A stretch of 64,000 nucleotides of DNA from Ichthyophis bannanicus (lineage: Eukaryota; Chordata; Amphibia; Gymnophiona; Ichthyophiidae). The first letter of the stretch is position 1; each line of letters starts with the position of its first letter. Location: assembly GCA_033557465.1 (NCBI GenBank), contig CM066037.1:201747156-201811155 (forward strand), read 5' to 3'. Shown piece by piece: positions 10,721-21,801 of the stretch. Below the pieces are notes generated by a model. It ran no database searches and was not told where the DNA came from. It was given only the letters and a program-made list of their open reading frames with translations. The translations under genes were made by a program, and so were the position numbers.

Positions 10721-10909
10721 CCTCAGAGAATGCATAACAGCACAGATACCGCCTAAACAATGTATGTATGGAATATGTTTTTTGCACCACTGTATATAGC
10801 CAACTCTGTACATAGCTCACACCAATCTAGCACACAATACAACACTCACTCAATTTCACCCTCACTGCATGTATAACACACTCACTTTACCCGATTGTTT
10901 GCTGTGATA

Positions 10910-10936
10910 CCACCTTGATTATTAAGATAAGGCGGT
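10910..10936 (+). other. LINE-A 3'-terminal stem-loop
   Basis: CCACCTT and AAGGCGG pair around an ATTATT-rich loop, directly before the A/T-rich tail. Equivalent stems end LINE-B and at least five other fragments here. In L2/CR1-like LINEs the 3' end is recognised by the reverse transcriptase, so this is a candidate recognition hairpin. Confidence 0.6.
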
Positions 10937-10984
10937 TTAGAAATACTGTTAAATAAAATAAATAAATAAGTGTTTCCCGTGTCC

Positions 10985-11090
10985 CTGAAGGGCTGACAAT
11001 TTATGTTTTGTACCTGAGGCAATGGAGGGTTAAGTGGCTTGCCCAAGGTGCACCTGGCGGGCAGGCTCTCCACTAGGCTGCCAGAGCTCT
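10985..11090 (+). repeat. Possible CORE-SINE/MIR-like fragment
   Basis: The stretch GGTTAAGTGGCTTGCCCAAG around 11028-11047 resembles the conserved core of MIR-type SINEs. The rest is too short and diverged to confirm. It could equally be part of the unclassified repeat that follows. Confidence 0.3.
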
Positions 11091-13027
11091 GCAGATCATC
11101 CTGACTGGGGAGTGGGGGTGGCTGGACAGCGACGGTGCCCTCCTGACATTGGTTCCTGTGGGCAGGCTCTGTTTCTCATAGCCGCAGTCACAGCTTGCAC
11201 AGCCCATGCCTGCAGGACACACTGCTCCTGTCCTGCGGGCAGGGGCTGTGCAAAGCCAATTGTACTCTGCCTCTCTGGGCTGGGATCACTGCTTGCATAG
11301 CCCCTGTCCATGGGACATTCTGCTCCATGGGCAGGCTCTGCCCCTTGTACATACAAGAGGTGGACATGAAGGGGCATTGGGAGGTGCATGTGGATGGGCA
11401 CAGTGAGTCAGAAGAGAGATGCTGGGTGCAAGGGGGGGAATAGGGATGCAGCAAGGATAAGATTGTGGTGAGAGGCTAGGGAGAAAATGGGAGATACTGA
11501 ACATGGAAAGGAGCAAAGGGAAAAGCAAGGATGGAAGATGAAGTGGTGATGTTGGCCAGGGGATTATAGGGAGACTATGGGAACATGATGGACTTGGAGA
11601 GATAGGGACAGAGGGTGACAGAGAGGAGATGCTGAACACAGGGCAATAAGGGGAGAAGGAGATGCAGGATATGGGGGTGAGAGAGGGGGAGAAGATGGGC
11701 ATAGGGTAAATAGGCTGAGAAAGAGATGGAGAGATGCTGGACATGGGAATAATAGAGAGGGGATGGGATGGGATGGTGATGCTGTTTGCAGGAGGGATAG
11801 GAAGGGAAAAGGCAGACATGGAAGTAAAGAGAGAGCGTAGGTACTGGATGAAGGGAGAGTCAGAGAGAGAGAGACACTGGATGATGGAGGGAGAGTTTTT
11901 AGACATGGAGGGGGAGAGAGAGTGAGCAAAAGACTGCGGAATAATGGACCAGGGAAGAACAGCTGGGGAATGGAAGGACTGGGGTGAAGGTTGAAAAGCA
12001 GTAGATAAATGGTGTAAAAAAGAGGGAGATTGAGAACTGGATAATAATGAGCAGTGAAATCTGAGTGGACACAGAGAGAGAAATAAATGGAAGAAAGCTG
12101 AAAGGAAAAACATCAATATCAAAGATGGAAGTAAAGAAAGCAAAAGGAGAAACAAAAAATGGCTGATTGACTATAGACTGTACAAAGAAAGCTCAGAGGA
12201 GACAGAGGAAAGCAGAAGCCTCAATTGGGACCTGCGTGATCAGAGAATAAAATGGTCAGACAACAAAAGGTAGAAAAAATACTTTTATTTTCAATTTAGT
12301 GATTGGACTTTGCGCTTTCTTTATATTTTACATAGTATGGTGAACTGCATCTCTCATTTCTCTGGTGTTGCATCACATGCAGTGTCTGGCTTCTTGGGGT
12401 TTCAGTTTAATTTTTGTCTACATATTTTTATTTTTACTTTAGGTTGTGATCACTTATTCTGTACTTGGTGAGGGTCTGTGTTCTGAGTGTGTGACCGAGG
12501 CCAGGTGACTGTTAACATGGAGTTTGTACATAGGGATCTGTACTGTAGTAATTTGACTTGTTCCGCTTTTCAAATAGGTGTCCAAATGAATATTCTAGGG
12601 CCCACTGCAGTATTTATAGTGCTGCTTTTTTTTCAGTGTAGGCCCCTTGTATGAGTTTTGGAAGTTTATGCTGTTATGGTATAGTAGTTTTGGCCTTGTA
12701 GATCTTCGGTGATTTTGTAGGGTTTTATATTAGTTCCCAATATGTCTGGTACTGGAGAATGTTTGTTGTTGGTGAGGTGACCAGAATTAGATTTTTTTTT
12801 TAATATATTGAGTTCTGTGGGTGAATGTCCTACTTCTGCTCTACACCCATTGTCGAGGGAGAGGTTTCTGCTGATGCAGAATATATATTCAAAAAGATAA
12901 AGTGAGAACCATAACGCAGTTTATAGCAGAATAAAATGAGTTATAATTTGGTCTTATAAACTGTGCTGTGGTTTTAGTTCCTAGGTGTATGAGCATCTTG
13001 CATTTCCTTTGTTTTCTTGTGGAAATA
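11091..13027 (+). repeat. hAT-related non-autonomous repeat, copy with purine-rich interior
   Basis: The 3' part (12260-13027) is clearly homologous to 49980-50750 and more weakly to 20390-20930 and 23500-23860. The shared order is an AGGTAGA...TTTTATTTTCAA start, a TTCTGTACTTGGTGAGGG segment, and a GTTTTGGAAGTT...GCTGTTATGG segment. The middle (about 11340-12160) is almost purely A and G on the plus strand. The 5' part (11090-11340) is GC-rich with hairpins, for example 11197-11252. The right end is cut by the MITE at 13028. No protein is encoded; the long minus-strand open frame here is a by-product of the purine bias. Confidence 0.6.
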
Positions 13028-13545
13028 TACAGGGTGGCTCAAAAAAAGTGAGAACATCTCGTAAATTGAAAGCTTAAATAGTTTACTTATTTACCTTTTT
13101 TAGCTATATAATGTCTTTATTTCGACAATTTCCGGTCGCCATCTTTTTTTTTAAATTTGTCAATCGTTTACATCTGTCTTTTTGAATATTTTTTTCCCAT
13201 TTGGCTTTTATTCAGTTTTCAAGTTAACGTATAGCCAATGCTTATCACATATTATATACTTTTACACCTTACCCCCTATAGCATTATGTATTTCTAAAAT
13301 CTCTTATCTCTAATACAACAGTAATTGTAGCTTAACTTAATCCCCTCCCCCCTTCCCCCTTCCCCCCCCCCTGCTAGTTCCCCCTCTAATCCCACCCCTT
13401 AACATTTAGGCACATTGCGTTGTCTTTGCTTACAATTATGACCAACCTCATCCATTGCATACAACTTGTCACACTGCTTTTCATGTAGCATTCTCTCAAT
13501 GAACTCCCAGGTCTCAATGCCCAGAATGACCCTTATAAATATACA

Positions 13546-16500
13546 TTACACATTTGGAGCCCCTGAGCTGCCCTCCCCCTTGCCCCCTCCATGTGTTTCC
13601 AACCAGGTGAACACATGTTTCCATTGATCCATAATTTTATTGCCCCTCCCCTTCTTAAGTCCCATCAGTCTATGCATCAAACACAAGTCTGCAACTCGGT
13701 GGATGAAATCCCTTCTCCTTGGTGGTCGTATCCACGTCCATAATTTAGCAATTTCCCCCCTTGCCGCCACTAAACAATGGTACAATACTTCCTTGACTCT
13801 CAGCGGAATGTCCTCATCTATGTGTTGTAGCAGACATACCTCTGGCCACAGTTTTAATTGGAAGCCTGTCATACCCATTATGATATCCAACACTTCTTCC
13901 CAGTATTTGCGGATTTTCCCACAACTCTACCACATGTGTATCAAGGTACCCCTCTCCTTACAACCCCTCCAGCACTTATCTGAATGTCCCCGCCCCACCT
14001 TCCATTGTCTTATTGGTGTCCAGTACCACCGGTACAACACTTTATACGCATTTTCTTTTATTTGGGTCGCTATCAAGATACCCGCTACCGTTTGAATTAT
14101 TATCCCAAGTCTGTTCTCCCCATTCCACTTCTAGTTCCTCTTCCCACTTTTTCATGTATTCTAATTTACCTACTCCCTCTTCCAGTAAGCTTTTATATAT
14201 TTTTGACAAAACTCCTTTGCAACCCACCTGCCCTGTACATAGTAACTCAAAACACCCCCTATCACTCCATAAATCTTGCCACACCTTCCTCTGTGTTAAG
14301 AAATGACTCAGCTGGAGATAGCTATAGTGATCATGCGTTGAAAGACCATATAGATCCTGCATCCCTTCAAAATCCCTAATCCCCTCTTTATGCACTACTT
14401 GTGCAATATGCGTTAAGCCCAACTTGGCCCACTGCCTTAGTATGTTCCTGTCTGGTCCCCTGCCCTCCTCGAAGCACGCCTCCAAGGTCATCCCCTGTAT
14501 ATACCCATTATCCTGCGCTAGTGCCTTCCTGTGTTGTCGCCATATATTCAGGGTTTGCTCAGTGATAGGATTCTACCCCCGAACCTTACCGCTCCTCTAT
14601 ACTAACCATTCTAGGCCCACCCCCCACCCTTACTGACTCCTCTTCCATTTGAACCTAGTGTTTCTGTTTCCCCCATGCCAATTATACACAGCCTTCAACT
14701 GCGCTGCGACATAGTACTTCTGAAAGTTGGGGACTCCCAATCCTCCCTCCTCCTTAGCCCTTTGCAGCGTACGCATAGCTACCCTGGGGTGTCTACCCTG
14801 CCATATAAACCTATTAACCTGCCTTTGTATTTGCTCCAGTCTCCTCCCCGGCACCCCTATAGGCAATGTATGGAAAAGAAAGAGCAACCTGGGCAGCAGC
14901 ATCATCTTTACTGTTGCTATTCGCCCCAGCCAAGATAAATATCCCTGGTCCCATGTGTTTAGCCAACCCTCCACCTGCCCAAACAGCCCCGGGTAATTTA
15001 GGTCATAGATTGAGCTCATTTGGTTACCTATATGGATCCCTAAATGCTTAATAGCACGCTGCGCCCACCTAAACGGGTACTTTTTTTGCAGCAATTCCTT
15101 TTCCTCCTTAGTGACAGATTAAGTATTTCCAACTTCATCCAGTTTACAGTAAATCCCGATAGCTTTCCAAATTTACCTATTTCCCACATAGCTTTCCAAA
15201 TTTACCTATTTTCCTCTTGGCAAAGAGACCCGTGGTCGAGTCACACACAACAATATATCATTTGCAAAAAGTGATAGCCTATATTCTTGTTTCCCTATGC
15301 CTATCCCCCTCAAGTCCGCGTGTTCCCTGATCCTGGCCGCGAAGGGTTCTATTGAGAGTGCAAATAACAGGGGAGACAATGGCATCCCTGCCTCGTTCCC
15401 CTTCCTTGTTCAAAGAAGGAGGAATAACCCCCATTCACTCTGACACACGCCTTTGGGCTGTGATACAATGCTCGTATCCACCCCATAAAGATCGCTCCTA
15501 ACCCCATTTTTTCCATCACCTGAAATAAAAAGGCCCACGAGATCTGGTCGAAGGCCTTTTCCGCATCCAGGGACAATAAGAGCGCCTTCTCCTTACTCTG
15601 CTCAACCGACCATATTAAATTTAAGGTCTTCCGAATATTATCCGTTACTTGTCTCCCTGGGATAAACCCCGCTTGATCCTGATGCACCAATTGCCCTATG
15701 ACTTTATTTAAGCGCTTAGCCAATATCTTTGCTAACAATTTAGCATCCAAATTCAGCAGTGCAATAGGTCGATAGGATGCATAATCTTGTGGGTCTTTTC
15801 CTTCTTTGGGTATTAAAGAGATACCTGCCCAGCCCATCTTCGCTGCCAGAACTCCTCCTTCCTTTGGCAAATTAAACAACCTGTCTAGTGGGGTAATTAA
15901 TGCTTCCCCAAATTTTCTATAGAATTTCGCTGTCAGCACATCGAGCCCAGGTGCCTTATCCACCTTCAGCTGTTTTATAGCTATCCTAACTTCCTCTGGC
16001 AGGATAACCCTGTTCAGTTCTCCTTGGGCCTCCTCCTCCAACCTCGGTAGCGAGGTCGAGTCCAGATAACTCTGCACCCATTCCACCAGAAGTATGTTCT
16101 TTGCTGCATACAATGTTTGATAGAATTTTTTAAAAGCCTCTCTGATTTCTCCATCTCACAGGACCAGTTTCCCTCCTGAGTCACGTACCTGTAGTATATG
16201 TGCTTTTAATTTCCTTTGTTTCAACTTTAGCGCCAAGTACCTTCCCGCCTTGTTCCTTCCCTCAAAGAATTTTTGCTTCAATAATTGTATATGATATCTA
16301 ATTGTTTTGGCCTCCATGGCGTTGAGTTGTGCCCGTACTGCCAGTACTTGACCACAATACCCTCCTCGTCTGTCTTGTGCATCTAGTTCCTCCAAGTCTA
16401 AAAGCTGCTGCCGTGACTCTCTCTCCCTGCCTTCCTTCCCTTTCTTTATACGCGCCCCCCATTTAATCAGGACACCTCGCACGACCGCTTTAAATCCATC

Positions 16501-17345
16501 CCATACTCCTCCCCACGCCACTTCCCATTATCATTATGCCTAAAGTAATCCGTTATTTCTCGTTCAATTTCCTCCTTAACTCTCTCATCTTCTAGTAAAG
16601 ATTCATTTAGTCTCCAAAATTGATTCCCCCTCCCTTCCCTTTCCGCTTGCAACTCCACCACCACTGGCTCATGATCTGACCACGTTATTGGGTCCATTTC
16701 AGCCCCCTTAAGCCTCCCAACTGCCTCTTTTGTTACCCAAATGGCATCTATTCTGGAATATGACCCATGAACAGGCGAAAAATATGAAAATTGTTTCTTC
16801 CTGGGGTTTTGGATTCTCCAGCTGTCTACCAGGCATTGCTGTTGCACAAATTTATGATATTTATTCCTATCCGCTTTCCTGCCTTCCCATTTCCCTGTAG
16901 CGTCCTTTTCCAGATGCCATGTTATATTAAAGTCTCCCCCACAAATAAGTGTACCTGCCCCCAACTTACCAACCTCTTCATTGAGTGTCCTCCAAAAATC
17001 CCCTTGTGCCCCAGTTGGCGCATACACATTCACTATGCAGTACCATTCTGCCCCTATTTTGGCCCGTATTAACACATATCTTCCCGCTTTGTCCCGAATG
17101 ATGTTTTGAAGCACCACCTTAATCTTTGAGTCTATCAATATCGCCACCCCCCTCCCTTTTTTCTTTTCTACTGTGTTTGATGCATATACCCCCAGACTAT
17201 AGCTCTTTGGCCTGACCATGTGTTCTGTTGCCCTGGTCAAATGCATTTCCTGTAAGAGCACCACTGTGGCCCTTTGACGCTGGAGCTCTTTATATAATTT
17301 CTGCCTCTTAAAGGGCAAATTGAGACCCTTCACATTCAGTGACAT
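13546..17345 (-). pseudogene. L1-1 ORF2: endonuclease/reverse transcriptase, broken
   Basis: The frame opens with MSLNVKGLN and carries the APE endonuclease (LLQEMHLT, CGGDFNITW, YSRIDAIWVT, WSDHEPVVV) down to about 16467. The linker is at 16521-16156. RT blocks are at 16113-15349 (KAPGLDVLTAKFYR, NLDAKLLAKILAKRL, QAGFIPGRQ, LSLDAEKAFDQISW, GTRQGC). The catalytic box reads FAND at 15268-15257 instead of FADD or YADD, so one catalytic aspartate is lost. C-terminal pieces follow at 15094-14630, 14491-14042 and 13893-13546. A short tandem duplication lies near 15160-15212. At least five frame breaks are present. Confidence 0.87.
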
Positions 17346-17389
17346 TATTTTTAACTCACCATTTGTTAAAACCTCCCCTTCTCCTTCCT

Positions 17390-17940
17390 TGGCTAAAAGT
17401 GCCCTTCCCTAACTCTTGATGTCCCCCCCCCTCCTCCCCCACCTTTCCACCCAACATCCTCCCCCTCCCTACCTCTCCCGCCTTCCCCCCTATCTCCCTT
17501 CCCCCCTCCCCCCTTCCACCCAACCCCTTCCCTTGTCCCCTCCTTGGCGACTCATCTTCTATGTATGGTGACAGTCTATCAGACCTCTGCCGCGCCCTTC
17601 CCCTTCAATTCCCCCTCCCCCTCCTTCACACCTAATCCCCACCTCCAATGGCCTGGTCTATCCCTCCCTCCTTCCCGATCCAACTCCCTTCATCCCCCCT
17701 TGTCCTCTCTGCCTACCTTCCCCCACTACCCTACCCCATCTTGCCCACCCGCACCAACCATTCTGCCCCCTGCCCTCAGCCCCTTGTCGCTGCCAATTAT
17801 TGACATACTTGATGTTTTCTACCTAACCTTGCCCTCTATACCTTCCACCCCCCCTTCCCCTCTTCCAACCCACCTCTTCCTACTCCTCCCACCCTTCTCC
17901 CCTCTCCTGCGAGAATCATCTCTTACATTAAACTCTTAGC
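17390..17940 (-). other. L1-1 inter-ORF tract, C/T on plus strand and G/A on sense strand
   Basis: Between ORF1 (ending 18005) and ORF2 (starting 17345) lies about 550 bp that is overwhelmingly C and T on the plus strand, with many CCCCCC runs. The L1 RNA would therefore be strongly purine and G-rich here. L1-2 has a comparable tract at about 30160-30500. No gene is present; the long plus-strand open frame at 17544-17939 is compositional. Confidence 0.75.
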
Positions 17941-18332
17941 AATATTTTACATCACTGTACATTTAAAACAGCATCTGATGCCAATTGCTCTGGGTCCCTC
18001 TTCTTCAGCCACTATCCTTCGCTGATGAGTTTACTCCTGGGCTGCCTTTGGTCAGTCTCGCCGGTCTTTGACCCTGGGCTGGTGTCCTCTGCCATCGTAA
18101 ACTGGCCGCCCTGGCCCCAGACGTCGTACCAGTTTTTAGTGATGCTTGACTCTCTTTGCCCCCTGGCAGGTTGCTGAGTCCCAAATCTCCAAGTACTCCC
18201 CATGCTTCGTCGCTATTCCTCACCCTTCTCGACATGCCTTTCACCGTTATGAGCCGTCCAAAAGGGTACAACCATCTGTAATGCACCTCCTCTTTCCTCA
18301 GGAATGCCGTCACCTCCCACATCTATCTCTGA

Positions 18333-18340
18333 CATTGTAG
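18333..18340 (+). repeat. Left 8-bp TSD of the hAT-like element
   Basis: CATTGTAG matches 21041-21048 exactly. Collapsing the pair keeps the L1-1 ORF1 frame continuous. Confidence 0.85.
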
Positions 18341-18444
18341 CAGGGCCGGCCCGTCCATTGAGCAAGAATGTTTTTTGCACAGGGCCCCGCGTTTCAGGGG
18401 GCCCCGCGCAAAGAACATTCTGCTTTTTTTCAAAATTAAATAAA

Positions 18445-18842
18445 TTTAAAAAAAAGCTGGCTGCTACCGCTGCCGCTGCAACCGCAGCAGCAGCAGAATG
18501 GAGTGTCCCGTGGGGCCCCCTCTGCCCGGCTGAGTCCCTCCCTCCCTCTGCGATGGCTGAGCCCCTCTGTGCCGGCTTTCAGATTCACAAAGGGAGAGTG
18601 TCTCCCTCGCGTCTCTGTTAAGCCCGCAGAGGCTGATGGGAAATTTCCCATCAGCCCCTGCAGGCTTAACAGAGATGCGAGGGAGACACTCTCCCTTCGC
18701 GAATCTGAAAGCCGGCACAGAGGGGCTCAGCCATCGCAGAGGGAGGGAGGGACGGACTCAGCCGGGCAGAGTGGGCCCCGCAGGACACTCCATTCTGCTG
18801 CTGCAGCGGCGGCAGCGGCAGCGGTAGCAGCCAGCTTTTTTT
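18445..18842. repeat. ~390-bp GC-rich palindrome
   Basis: The centre is GGGAAATTTCCC at 18638-18649, so there is essentially no loop. The left arm begins near AGCTGGCTGCTACCGCTGCC (18455) and the right arm ends with its complement near 18836. Arms are about 190-195 bp with only scattered mismatches and small indels. Each arm has CAG/CTG-rich outer parts and homopolymer A or T at the edge. This is the central part of the hAT-like element. Confidence 0.92.
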
Positions 18843-18859
18843 TTTTTTAAATTTTACTT

Positions 18860-20010
18860 GAGCCGATGGGGGGGGGGGAGTTAGGACTGGAGGTGGGCTG
18901 ATGGGGTTAGGACTGGTAATGGGCTGTGGGCTGTTGGGGGGGTTAGGACTGGTAATGGGCTATGGGGGGCTAGGACAGGAAATGGGCTGATGGGGAGGGG
19001 TTAGGACTTGAGGTGGGCTGTTGGGGGGGTTAGGACTGGTAATGGGCTATGGGGGACTAGGACTGGAAATGGGCTGATGGGGGGGTTAAGACAGGAGGTG
19101 GGCTGATGGGGTTAGGACTGGTAATGGGCTGTGGGCTGTTGGGGGGTTAGGACTGGTAATGGGCTATGGGGGGGCTAGGACTGGAAATGAGCTGATGGGG
19201 GGGTTAACACTGGAGGTGGGCTGATGGGGTTAGGACTGGTAATGGGCTGTGGGCTGATGGTTAGGACTGGTAATGGGCTATGGGGGGGTTAGGACTGATA
19301 ATGGGCTATGGGGGGGCTAGGACAGGAAATGAGCTGATGGGGAGGGGTAAGGACTTGAGGTGGGCTGATGGGGTTAGGACTGGTAATGGGCTGTGGGCTG
19401 TTGGGGGGGGTTAGAACTGATAATGGGCTATGGGGGGGTTAAGACTGGTAATGGACTGTGGGCTGATGGGGGCTGTCTGGTAATGGGCTATGGGGGGGTT
19501 AGGACTGATAATGGGCTATGGGGGGCTAGGACAGGAAATGGGCTGATGGGGGGGTTAACACTGGTGGTGGGCTGATGGGGTTAGGACTGGTAATGGGCTG
19601 TGGGCTGAAGGGTTAGGACTGCTCATGGGCTATGGGGGGTTCGGACGGATAATGGGCTATGGGGGGGCTAGGACAGGAAATGGGCTGATGGGGAGGGGTT
19701 AGGACTTGAGGTGGGCTGATGGGGTTAGGACTGGTAATGGGCTGTGGGCTGATGGGGGGGGTTAGGACTGGCAATGGGCTATGGGGGGCTGACTGGAAAT
19801 GGGTTGATGGGGTTAGGACTGGAAGTGGGCTGATAGGGGGTTAGAACTGGTAATGGGTTATAGGGGGGCTTAAACTGAAAATGGGGTGATGGGGGGTTAG
19901 GACTGGAGGTGGGTTGATGGGGGGGCTAGGACTGGTATTGGGTTGGGGGGTTGCTAGGACTGGAAATGGGCTGATGGGGGGCTAGGACTGGAAATGGGCT
20001 GATGCAGGGA
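18860..20010 (+). repeat. G-rich minisatellite, ~1.15 kb
   Basis: It is an imperfect tandem array built from blocks such as GGGCTGATGGGGTTAGGACT and GGTAATGGGCTATGGGGGG. Blocks recur every ~30-65 bp in varying order, forming a higher-order pattern. Nearly every block has runs of four to eight G on the plus strand, giving many candidate G-quadruplexes. It decays gradually toward 20010. Several plus frames stay open by composition only. Confidence 0.9.
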
Positions 20011-21801
20011 CTAGAAGGGAATGGATGCTGGGTGAGGCTGGAACTAGAAGGGAGCTGATGTTGGGGGAGGATTAGAATGGGATGGGGCTGGGAGAATAAA
20101 ATGGAGAGGCGAAAAATATTTTGTGTGGGAGGGATAAAAAATCTACAATTGGCCGGGTATTGGGAGAGTAAGTGGGGATTGAGGATGGAGGGGTAAAATT
20201 TGAGTGGATGAAATAGGAATGAGGAAAGAGCAAAAGGAGAAAGATTAGTATGTTAAAGCAGATGTAGAGAGAGAATGGAAAAAAACTAGAAGAGAGAAGA
20301 AAGGACAAATGGACAGCAGACGATGGAGAGTTAGCAGAAGACATGAAGAAACCAGAAGAAAGTGGCTGGAGCAATTGCAGCTGAAAAAATGCACAAAAGG
20401 TAGAAAATATCTCTTTATTTTGAATTTATTAATTGGAATATGTCAGCTCTGGTAAATGTGCATCATTAACGTCTGCGCTTTGTTTAGTACAAGAGCAAAT
20501 TAATGTATAGTTTTATTTCTACAGTGTTGTACATTCCAAGTTTGGCTTTTGGGATTCCCAGTTTAATTATTGTCTTACTGTTTCTAAATTGTGATTATTA
20601 GTTTGGTGATGGTCTATGTTCTGCATGTGTAACTGAGCTGAGGTGTTCTGTTTATATAATTCCTATTTGACATTGCCACTTGTTCTCTTTCCCCAGTAGG
20701 TCATGTATTGTTGTTCTCTGAAATGTATTGGTTTAATATTTTGATGTTTCCTTTTGATAGGTAGGGTATGGTGCTTTGTGAGTCCTGGTAGTGCTGTTAG
20801 GATACGGCGGGTTTGCTATGGGTTCTAAATGGGCAGTGTTTGTAGTAGTTCCTAATGTGTCTGGCGGTTGGCACTGGATTATAGTAATGTAGAAATCTTT
20901 GTCTTTCTTTATCCATACACTCATTAAGAGGCATGTTTACTAAAAGTTAGTATATGGTAACATTATGCAAATATTTATGCAAATGAGGCCCCGCACTGAG
21001 TCTCCGCACATGGCCCCGCACCCCCCTTGGGCTGCCCCTGCATTGTAGGGTGCCCAGAGATAAGTTCTGGAAGAACTCCACCGCTTGTCCTTCCCATTGG
21101 AAATGACCCAGTTTCCGTGCAGCCTTCAGGATACTCTCTTTGTTTTTAAAAGAGCACAGGCACACCACCACTATGTCCCTTGGTTTGTTGTCTCGCATTG
21201 GGCCCAGCCCCCTGTGTGCCCTTTCAATTTGCAGTGACTCACCCCCTGCACATTCGTCTATGGCCGCTGCTTGTAACACCGCTGCAAACACTTTTTGAAT
21301 AACTTCTTCACAATTCGAATATTGGGGGCGCTCTGGAATGCCTCGCACTCTTATATTACTCCTCCGTGAGTGATCTTCCAGATCCTCCGTCTTCTCCTTC
21401 AACTCTTCCTGCGCTTGCTGTAATTCTGTCCATCCTTTTTTAATATCTCCCAGCAGATCCCCTTGTTGTTCCAGCTGCGTTTCCGTTTCCTCTACTCAGG
21501 AACCTAGGTCCCCTATATCTTGTCTTAACGATTGCAAAGTCTCTTTTAGGTCATTTTTTACACCACAAATTTCCACTTTAAGTTCTTTTTTCAGCTCATT
21601 CAGCCACGTCTTTATCATTTCTGGAATTCCCGGGCCCCATGTACTTTCCAGCTCTTCTCCAGCTTCTGCCTCAGGCTCTGCCACCATTTTGCCCTCCCTG
21701 TCTCCTTCCTTTCCTCCTCTCAGGGGAGCGTATAAGGATCTGTACTCCGCCAATTTTTTCTTAGCTGCTATCCCTCCTTTGGACTGCTCCATCTTCCTCA
21801 C

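Larger units (their letters stand above)
5576..10969 (+). mobile_element. LINE-A: L2/CR1-group LINE, split by a 1.6-kb insertion
   Basis: The element consists of a 5' region with the VNTR (5579-5979), one long ORF starting at 6058, a short 3' UTR, a stem-loop at 10910-10936 and an A/T-rich tail ending near 10969. Removing 6188-7791 and one copy of the 14-bp duplication restores one continuous frame, so the insertion is younger than the LINE. It is related to LINE-B (27420-29865), with the same order of motifs and tail type, but is a different subfamily. Protein motifs place it in the CR1/L2/Jockey superfamily; L2-like is my best call. No separate ORF1 was seen. Confidence 0.85.
18341..21040. 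mobile_element. hAT-like non-autonomous element, 2.7 kb
   Basis: It is flanked by an exact 8-bp duplication, CATTGTAG, at 18333-18340 and 21041-21048, the size typical of hAT transposons. The ends are short imperfect inverted repeats: CAGGGCCGGCCCGTCC on the left and, read inward, CAGGGGCAGCCCAAGG on the right. The interior holds a small hairpin (18366-18421), a ~390-bp palindrome (18445-18842), a G-rich minisatellite (18860-20010), a purine-rich stretch (about 20010-20390) and an A/T-rich right part related to copies near 12260, 23500 and 49980. No transposase is encoded, so it would need a partner in trans. It sits inside L1-1 ORF1 and is younger than that L1. Confidence 0.82.
18005..21801 (-). 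pseudogene. L1-1 ORF1: coiled-coil/RRM/CTD protein, split by hAT
   Basis: The protein binds L1 RNA and forms trimers in known L1s. The frame starts at 21801. It shows a charged N-terminus, a helical stretch (WLNELKKELKVEICGVKNDL), then an RRM beginning RRSNIRVRGIPE and IERAHRGLGPM (to about 21050). The C-terminal domain resumes at 18322 with AFLRKEEVHYRWLYPFG and ends at 18005. A 2.7-kb hAT element with TSD separates RRM and CTD; collapsing it keeps the same frame. One in-frame TGA lies near 21495, where a CGA may have decayed, and one TAG lies just after the hAT site. Confidence 0.82.

Noticed and set aside
11286..12155. Long minus-strand open frame (about 289 codons), serine/proline/leucine-rich
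   Set aside because: It lies in an almost pure purine/pyrimidine tract; absence of stops and the low-complexity translation follow from base composition, and no domain is visible.
17544..17939. Proline/serine-rich plus-strand frame
   Set aside because: This is a C/T-rich inter-ORF tract of L1-1; composition alone explains the open frame.
18304..18850. Overlapping open frames on both strands in the palindrome
   Set aside because: They are mirror translations of the two palindrome arms (repeated motifs such as PSLPLRW or SHRRGREG), not a gene.
18860..20010. Telomeric or interstitial telomere repeat
   Set aside because: The array contains GGTTAGG words but no TTAGGG head-to-tail run; the units are ~30-65 bp and belong to a transposon.
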